A stretch of 5,637 nt of DNA from an uncultured Eubacteriaceae bacterium (GTDB lineage Bacteria > Bacillota > Clostridia > Eubacteriales > Anaerofustaceae): assembly GCA_947058225.1 (NCBI GenBank), contig CAMSGF010000064.1, positions 1 through 5,637 on the forward strand, in the 5' to 3' direction. Shown in pieces: positions 1 to 4,390 of this stretch (position 1 is its first letter; each line of letters opens with the position of its first letter). The position numbers and the translations under genes are program-made. Below the pieces are notes generated by a model, which did not search any database, was not told the DNA's origin, and worked only from the letters and a program-made list of their open reading frames with translations.

Positions 1-1
1 T

Positions 2-64
2 GTCTATCAGCCAGAGTTAAAGGTAAAGGAGTATGAGGTGTATCAGGACAGTTATTGCGGACTT
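2..64 (+). other. DUF5685-like N-terminal segment fused in frame to Maf
   Basis: The 21 codons read VYQPELKVKEYEVY followed by QDSYCGL. From memory of the family this matches the beginning of clostridial DUF5685-type proteins (MFGYV-x-PELK-x-KEYE-x-Y-x3-YCGLC), a family of unknown function, and does not match any part of Maf. The expected continuation (a second Cys after YCGL) is absent; the frame continues as Maf with DFEI. The join falls within 53-64, where tattgcggactt could have been shared by both parents. The assignment rests on pattern recall and needs a profile search. Confidence 0.6.
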
Positions 65-589
65 GATTTTGAAATTATGGTCCCTGAATGTGAAGAAAAT
101 TTTGATAATTTAAAGACAATAGATGAGAATTTAAAGATAATTTCACATAATAAAGCTTTGGATGTATACAGAAAATGTATTAAAAATAATGAATGTGATA
201 ATAATATTATAATATCCTGTGATACTGTTGTTGTAAAGGATGGAAGGATATTCACAAAGCCTGTTGATGAAAAAGATGCTTATGATATGCTTCTTAATTT
301 AAGCGGGAGTATGCATGAGGTTAAAAGCTGCATAACGGTTATGGACTCAAAAAAGCAAGTCAGTGAAATTATAAATACCAAAGTTTATTTTAATAAATTA
401 TCAAAAGAGGAAATAAAGTGGTATATAAATACCGGTGAACCTTTTGACAAAGCCGGTGGGTATGGGATACAGGGAAAGGGCAGTGTGTTTGTAAAATATA
501 TTGAGGGTTGTTATTATAATGTGGTAGGGCTTAGCGTTAATACGTTATATTCTATACTGAGAAAGGAATTTGCTTATTGCTATGATTGA
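2..589 (+). CDS. maf: Maf-family nucleoside triphosphate pyrophosphatase, N-terminus replaced (chimeric or 5' partial)
   Basis: Maf proteins hydrolyse nucleotides such as dTTP, UTP or modified NTPs to the monophosphate and pyrophosphate in the cytosol. The frame is open to the left edge. Numbering from the GTG at 38, the Maf core is clear: ISHNKA near residue 35, SCDTVV with the catalytic-base Asp at about 62, KPV at 74, HEV at 93, and TGEPFDKAGGYGIQG at 132-146, then NVVGL near 161. What is missing is the family's opening strand and loop (ILASxSPRR), whose Ser and Arg residues bind the substrate. The codons there instead read as a different protein family (see 2-64). The GTG at 38 has an AAAGGAG at 25-31 with 6-base spacing, so a short form could be translated, but it would still lack the loop. 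The Maf assignment is firm; activity of this product is doubtful. Confidence 0.85.
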   Translation, partial: VYQPELKVKEYEVYQDSYCGLDFEIMVPECEENFDNLKTIDENLKIISHNKALDVYRKCIKNNECDNNIIISCDTVVVKDGRIFTKPVDEKDAYDMLLNLSGSMHEVKSCITVMDSKKQVSEIINTKVYFNKLSKEEIKWYINTGEPFDKAGGYGIQGKGSVFVKYIEGCYYNVVGLSVNTLYSILRKEFAYCYD

Positions 590-1256
590 AAAAAGAGGTA
601 ATAATAAGTCGGTTTTAAAAAAGATTGAAGATAGGCTTTACAGGGAAGATGCGAGCAACTTGGATACGGAAGAGCTTATTTCTTTGATTATCAGAAACGG
701 TGATAATACAAAAAACGTATTGGAACTTAGTAAAAACCTTATGAGGAGATTCGGAAGGCTTGAAGCGATGACCTGTGTAAATGAACTTTCATCTCAAAAA
801 GGGATGGGGCCTGTAAAAGCTATGCAGATAGTTTCTGCCCTTGAACTTGGAAAGAGAAGATATGAACCCGAAGAAGATAAAAGACAGGTTTTCTTTTCTG
901 AGGATATATATGAGATGTTTAGGTGGGATATGGGTTTATATGACACAGAGCATTTTAGAATTGTGCTTCTTAATACAAAAAATTTTGTCACAAGAGTTGA
1001 GGAGATTTCAATCGGCACTATAAATATGTCGCTTGTGCATACGAGAGAAGTCTTTTCCCTTGCACTTAAGACAAAGGCAGCTGCGATAGTATTGGTGCAT
1101 AATCATCCCGCAGGAGATTCTTCGCCTTCGGATGAAGATATAAACATAACAAAGAAGTTAATTCACACTGCAAATATTGTCGGAATAGAGATTTTTGACC
1201 ATATTATTGTATGTAAAAACAATTATTTTTCATTTAAAGATAAAAATATGTTATAA
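582..1256 (+). CDS. radC: RadC family JAMM/MPN+ domain protein
   Basis: A 224-residue protein of the RadC (UPF0758) family, close to the usual length of about 225. Residues 10-60 are the N-terminal helical part (NLDTEELISLIIRNG). Residues 73-92 form the helix-hairpin-helix segment (KGMGPVKAMQIVSALELGKR). Residues 105-224 are the metal-binding JAMM domain with the full motif: Glu156 in VHTREVF, then HNHPAGDSSPSDED giving His173, His175, Ser183 and Asp186. The fold predicts a zinc metalloprotease/deubiquitinase-like site; the role in bacteria is unsettled, and the original DNA-repair attribution is not supported by later work. The ATG at 582 was chosen because family similarity begins there. 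It overlaps the maf stop by 8 bases, implying translational coupling. An in-frame TTG at 570 is possible but lies only 2 bases from AAAGGA at 562-567. The stop codon is inside the 19-base palindrome at 1247-1265. Confidence 0.93.
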   Translation: MIEKRGNNKSVLKKIEDRLYREDASNLDTEELISLIIRNGDNTKNVLELSKNLMRRFGRLEAMTCVNELSSQKGMGPVKAMQIVSALELGKRRYEPEEDKRQVFFSEDIYEMFRWDMGLYDTEHFRIVLLNTKNFVTRVEEISIGTINMSLVHTREVFSLALKTKAAAIVLVHNHPAGDSSPSDEDINITKKLIHTANIVGIEIFDHIIVCKNNYFSFKDKNML

Positions 1257-1265
1257 TATAACATA
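1247..1265. promoter_or_regulatory. Perfect 19-bp palindrome containing a -10-like TATAAT, candidate ispD promoter/operator
   Basis: The sequence TATGTTATA-A-TATAACATA has two exact 9-base arms around one central base. It covers the last codons and stop of radC and ends 24 bases before the preferred ispD start. A consensus TATAAT is at 1252-1257. The best -35 candidate at 17-base spacing is TTCATT at 1229-1234, which is weak (3 of 6). The arms contain almost no G or C and no U-tract follows, so a factor-independent terminator is unlikely. A site for a dimeric repressor over the -10 box is the most natural reading, but this is inference. Confidence 0.4.
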
Positions 1266-1279
1266 AAATAGGTAAATAT

Positions 1280-1284
1280 GGAGA
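1280..1284 (+). promoter_or_regulatory. Ribosome binding site deciding the ispD start
   Basis: GGAGA at 1280-1284 stands 5 bases before the ATG at 1290. The upstream in-frame ATG at 1278 has only AGG at 1270-1272. The site lies inside the extra four codons, so it favours the shorter protein beginning MSKDFVSAIIPAAG. Confidence 0.6.
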
Positions 1285-1289
1285 ATTTT

Positions 1290-1991
1290 ATGAGTAAGGA
1301 CTTTGTAAGCGCCATTATCCCTGCGGCAGGCAGGGGAACCAGAATGAACAAAAGTATAAATAAACAATACATAACTTTATCGGGAATGCCTATTTTACTT
1401 AGAACAATTATAGCTTTTGATGAATGTGAAGAAGTTGATGAAATTATAGTTGTGGTAGGTAAAAACGAAAAAGATATTTTTAAAAAGCAAGTACTTGACA
1501 GATATAAGATAAAAACTCCGTTTAAGGTAGTAACAGGTGGGGATACAAGGCAGGAATCTGTGTTTAATGCTATAGTTAAAACAGATGAAAGGACGGATAT
1601 AATAGCCGTACACGATGGGGCAAGACCTCTTATATCTTCATCAGAGATAATAAAAACAATTGACGGAGCGAGAGAATACGGAGCGTGCATTTTGGCAGTT
1701 CCCGTAAAAGAGACGGTTAAAAGAATTGATGAAAATGGTTATGTAAAAAAGACTGTAAACAGAAGCAGCTTATACAATATAAGAACGCCGCAGACTTTTA
1801 AGGCCGATATTTTAAAGGAAGCTCATTTATCGGCCATTGAAAAGGGAATTGTCGGAACTGATGATTCGTTTTTAGTTGAACAAAACGGGGTTAACGTAAA
1901 GATTGTCAAGGGGTCTTATACGAATATAAAAATAACGACTCCGGAAGATTTAATATACGCACAGGAATTTTTATCATATAGGAGAAAGTAG
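1290..1991 (+). CDS. ispD: 2-C-methyl-D-erythritol 4-phosphate cytidylyltransferase (IspD)
   Basis: IspD joins CTP and 2-C-methyl-D-erythritol 4-phosphate to give CDP-methylerythritol and pyrophosphate, the third step of the MEP isoprenoid pathway, in the cytosol. The 233-residue protein has the family length and motifs: the nucleotide-binding loop PAAGRGTRM at 11-19 with Arg18, KQY with Lys25, GGDTRQESV near 83-91, the metal-binding VHDGARP near 107-113, PVKETVKR near 138-145, TVNRSSL with the MEP-contacting Arg near 156, and NIKITTPEDL near 213-222 with the conserved Lys. All expected active-site residues are present. The alternative ATG at 1278 would add MENF. The TarI-type ribitol-phosphate cytidylyltransferases are related, but the motif set here fits IspD better. 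It ends 13 bases before the E1 alpha gene, so the two are probably co-transcribed. Confidence 0.92.
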   Translation: MSKDFVSAIIPAAGRGTRMNKSINKQYITLSGMPILLRTIIAFDECEEVDEIIVVVGKNEKDIFKKQVLDRYKIKTPFKVVTGGDTRQESVFNAIVKTDERTDIIAVHDGARPLISSSEIIKTIDGAREYGACILAVPVKETVKRIDENGYVKKTVNRSSLYNIRTPQTFKADILKEAHLSAIEKGIVGTDDSFLVEQNGVNVKIVKGSYTNIKITTPEDLIYAQEFLSYRRK

Positions 1992-1997
1992 GAGAAG
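1990..1997 (+). promoter_or_regulatory. Ribosome binding site of the E1 alpha gene
   Basis: AGGAGAAG overlaps the ispD stop codon (TAG, 1989-1991) and is spaced 7 bases from the ATG at 2005. This supports that start and coupling of the two genes. Confidence 0.6.
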
Positions 1998-2004
1998 AAG
2001 TAAT

Positions 2005-3402
2005 ATGGGTTTAGAAGAACAAAAAATAATCGAATTATTTTACAAGATGTTAAAAGCCAGGATTTTCGAGGAAAGAATCGCACACTACTGTGACAGGGGA
2101 AAAATCAAAGGTAATTTTTATCTTGCAAGCGGACAGGAGGCAGTATCAGCCGGATGCACGATTGCATTAAACGGTAAGGATAAGGTTTTTACAAATCATA
2201 GGAATTTAGATTTTTGTATCGCTTTGGAACTTGATATGGAAAAGATGATTCTTGAACTTATCGGAGAAGACGGCGGATATGCAAAGGGAAAAGGCGGACC
2301 TTTCTATTTTAAGGATGACGTTGTGTGTCATGAGGGACTTGCCATATCTCCTGCGAGAAATGTCGGTTTGGCGCTTGGTGCGGCTTTAGCAGAAAAGTTA
2401 AACGGGTCGGATAATATAGTTGTATCCGTCATAGGAGATGGTGCGAGTAATGAGGGGACGTTTAGCGAAAGTTTGAATTTAGCATCTAAATTAAAGCTAC
2501 CTATGATATTTCTTGTTATAAATAATTTTTATGATAAAGATAAGAGTTTTGATTCAACTTCCACAGTAAAGGATATTGCACTTAGGGCAAAGGGATATTC
2601 CATGCCCGGTATAATAGTAGACGGAAACAACGTTTTGGAAGTTTATGAAGCATTCAGAAAAGCCTCAAAATATACGAGAGCGGGGAAAGGTCCTATACTG
2701 ATAGAGGCAAAGACTTACAGATATTATCCTCATACCTATAAGAGCGTAGATAATCGTCCGAAAGAAGAACTTGACCATTATTTTATGAGAGACCCGATAA
2801 ACCTTCTCGGTAGGTATCTCGTAAATGTCGGAGCAGGGAATACGAATGATTTAAACTTAATGAAAGAAAATGCGACAAGAGAAGTTTCAACAGTATTTAA
2901 CAAGATATTTGGGGAAGAAGATATAATCGGCGATATAATAAGGCAGGAAGAATTAATTGATGACAGTATGGAAATGGACGATGAAGAGTTTGTTATAAAG
3001 ACCGAAATTGATGATAGAGATAATAAAGAAAATAACAATGATAAACAAGGTGAAGAAGAACAAGAAGCAGATGATAATGTCTTAGATGAAAAAAGCGAAG
3101 CATATGAAGAAATTAAGATGTTAAAAGAAGTTTTAAATCAAAATAAAGATGAAGAACAAGATTCTTTTAATGTTAAAGAATTTATTTCAAATGAAAGTGC
3201 AAAGGAAAGTGAAGAAATAAAAGAAGATAAAGAAGATGACATCTTAAATGAAGATGAATTGGAAGATGAAGAAAAACAAAGCAAAGAAGATACCATTTCA
3301 GCTGATGACATACCTGTTTTGGACGATGCGGATATGGTTGATTCTTTCTTAAATGACTTTTTAAATACGGTGGAAGACGATTCTGGGGAGGATGTAAAAT
3401 AA
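2005..3402 (+). CDS. Thiamine-diphosphate-dependent 2-oxoacid dehydrogenase E1 alpha-like subunit with long acidic tail
   Basis: Residues 1-310 match the E1 alpha subunit of pyruvate/branched-chain/acetoin dehydrogenases. With E1 beta, these decarboxylate a 2-oxo acid (or cleave acetoin) on thiamine diphosphate and pass the acyl group to lipoyl-E2. The cofactor motif is complete: GDG at 144-146, 26 residues, then NN at 173-174 with Tyr176. LASGQEA at 40-46, GKGGP at 95-99, TYRY at 237-240 with His243, and RDPI at 262-265 are also family features. Two usual histidines are replaced: the YRxHG position reads HRNLD (Leu68) and the GGSMH position reads GGPFY (Tyr101). Usual length is about 320-360; here residues about 311-465 form an extra Glu/Asp/Lys-rich, probably disordered tail. 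It closes with a hydrophobic patch MVDSFLNDFLNTV at 444-456. The tail stays in frame up to the TAATG junction with E1 beta. Family is firm, substrate unknown. Confidence 0.85.
   Translation: MGLEEQKIIELFYKMLKARIFEERIAHYCDRGKIKGNFYLASGQEAVSAGCTIALNGKDKVFTNHRNLDFCIALELDMEKMILELIGEDGGYAKGKGGPFYFKDDVVCHEGLAISPARNVGLALGAALAEKLNGSDNIVVSVIGDGASNEGTFSESLNLASKLKLPMIFLVINNFYDKDKSFDSTSTVKDIALRAKGYSMPGIIVDGNNVLEVYEAFRKASKYTRAGKGPILIEAKTYRYYPHTYKSVDNRPKEELDHYFMRDPINLLGRYLVNVGAGNTNDLNLMKENATREVSTVFNKIFGEEDIIGDIIRQEELIDDSMEMDDEEFVIKTEIDDRDNKENNNDKQGEEEQEADDNVLDEKSEAYEEIKMLKEVLNQNKDEEQDSFNVKEFISNESAKESEEIKEDKEDDILNEDELEDEEKQSKEDTISADDIPVLDDADMVDSFLNDFLNTVEDDSGEDVK
2935..3399 (+). other. Acidic low-complexity C-terminal tail of E1 alpha
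   Basis: This stretch encodes residues 311-465, dominated by Glu, Asp, Lys and Asn, with runs such as EDELEDEEKQSKED at 416-429. The + strand is correspondingly rich in GAA/GAT/AAA codons. One segment, YEEIKMLKEVLNQNKDEEQDSF at 367-388, has heptad-like hydrophobic spacing and may form a short helix. The acidic sequence is the true frame, since a strong SD and the E1 beta start follow it directly. No known domain is recognised. Confidence 0.75.
3385..3391 (+). promoter_or_regulatory. Ribosome binding site of the E1 beta gene, inside the E1 alpha tail
   Basis: GGGGAGG lies 10 bases before the ATG at 3402 and encodes part of SGED near the E1 alpha C-terminus. The start overlaps the E1 alpha stop as TAATG, a typical arrangement for coupled translation of subunits made in equal amounts. 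Confidence 0.65.
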
Positions 3403-4376
3403 TGATTGATATTACTTTTAATCAGGCAATTAAGGATACTATATCATATGAACTTAGAAGAAACAGAAATTGTGTTTTAATAAGTCAGGATTTGGAATAT
3501 CTCGGAGAGCATAAGGTAAGCAGAGGATATGATGTTATGCTCCCTCACAACAGAATTATAGATGTTCCATGCAGTGAAGATACCTATACTACAATGGCGA
3601 TAGGACTTGCAATGAGTGGGTTTAATGTAATTCTCGAGTTAAAGGCAAGTGAGCTTTTAAGATGTATTGACCCTATCGTAAATTATGCAGCTAAATTAAA
3701 TTTAGTATACGATGATTTGAAATTCGGCAGTCTTTTAATAAGGGTTTCCATTGGATATGAGCCTTTTGTATCTCCACAGGAAAGTGAATATATAGAATCT
3801 GCTCTTTGTCATTATCCGGGGTTAAAGGTTGTATTCCCGTCTAACACGACAGATGCAGTGAAATGTATTAAGGGAGCGTTTTTGGAAAAACAGCCTGTGA
3901 TATTATTTGAAGAAAAAGTTTTAAAGAAAAAAAGGTTTAATTATGAAGCGACAGAAGAAGTTTTGGAATTTTCATCTGCAAATGTGGCAAGAGCGGGAGA
4001 GGATGTAAGTATTATTACATACGGGGATATGGTAAATACTGCTATGAGAGTTGCAAATGAACTTCAAGGAGAGGGGATAAATGCAGAAATAGTTGACCTT
4101 AGGACAATATATCCGATAGATAAAGAAACTATTTTTGAATCGGTTGAAAAGACGGGTAGGGCAGTTATTTTGCATAAGGGGAATAAAAGTGGTGGAATTG
4201 GTTGTGAAGTATGTGCTATAATAAGTCAAGGTGAATGTTTTGACTATTTACAATCTCCTATAAAGGAAATCTGTCTTAACGATACATTTATTCCTTATTC
4301 AGATAAAAAGGCATCTGAAATTTTACCAAGTGAAGAAGAAATTGCAAAAGCAATCAGAGATATAGTAAATTATTAG
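3402..4376 (+). CDS. 2-oxoacid dehydrogenase E1 beta-like subunit (transketolase-type)
   Basis: A 324-residue protein of normal length for E1 beta, the partner that completes the thiamine-diphosphate site of E1. The pyrimidine-binding half spans about 1-175, with ISQDLEYLG at 27-35 (usual GEDVG position), PCSED at 56-60 with the activating Glu59, and PGLKVVFPS at 139-147. The C-terminal half spans about 195-320, with ITYGDMV at 205-211, EIVDLRTIYPID at 229-240 and HKGNKSGGIGCEV at 258-270. The catalytic HSQS His is missing: counted back ten residues from the conserved His137 of HYPGL, that position is Glu127 (QESEY). Most E1 beta proteins keep this His. The gene overlaps the E1 alpha stop and is followed 14 bases later by the E2-like gene, so the three form one unit. 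Homology is firm; catalytic competence and substrate are not. Confidence 0.87.
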   Translation: MIDITFNQAIKDTISYELRRNRNCVLISQDLEYLGEHKVSRGYDVMLPHNRIIDVPCSEDTYTTMAIGLAMSGFNVILELKASELLRCIDPIVNYAAKLNLVYDDLKFGSLLIRVSIGYEPFVSPQESEYIESALCHYPGLKVVFPSNTTDAVKCIKGAFLEKQPVILFEEKVLKKKRFNYEATEEVLEFSSANVARAGEDVSIITYGDMVNTAMRVANELQGEGINAEIVDLRTIYPIDKETIFESVEKTGRAVILHKGNKSGGIGCEVCAIISQGECFDYLQSPIKEICLNDTFIPYSDKKASEILPSEEEIAKAIRDIVNY

Positions 4377-4390
4377 GTAGGTATTTGAGT

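Noticed and set aside
841..1023. Second + strand frame inside radC
   Set aside because: It overlaps the RadC frame, which has HhH and JAMM motifs; the shifted frame shows no domain and no good start signal.
1247..1265. Palindrome as a rho-independent terminator for radC
   Set aside because: The stem would be almost pure A/T, the loop is one base, and no T-run follows.
1278..1289. ATG at 1278 as the ispD start
   Set aside because: Its SD is weak, while GGAGA at 1280-1284 serves the ATG at 1290, which matches the usual IspD N-terminus. It remains possible.
1223..1690. Antisense open frame of 155 codons opposite ispD
   Set aside because: It lies opposite a gene with all IspD motifs, its product is Ser/Leu/Ile-rich without recognisable motifs, and it has no convincing ribosome binding site.
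2778..3038. Antisense open frame rich in Ser/Ile/Leu opposite the E1 alpha tail
   Set aside because: It is the expected mirror of GAA/GAT-rich coding sequence, which reads as Ser/Leu/Ile codons on the other strand.
2935..3399. Acidic E1 alpha tail as a frameshift artefact or separate gene
   Set aside because: The frame continues without a break from the E1 alpha core, has no internal start with SD, and ends at a TAATG junction with E1 beta. The other frames would give unrelated, stop-containing products.
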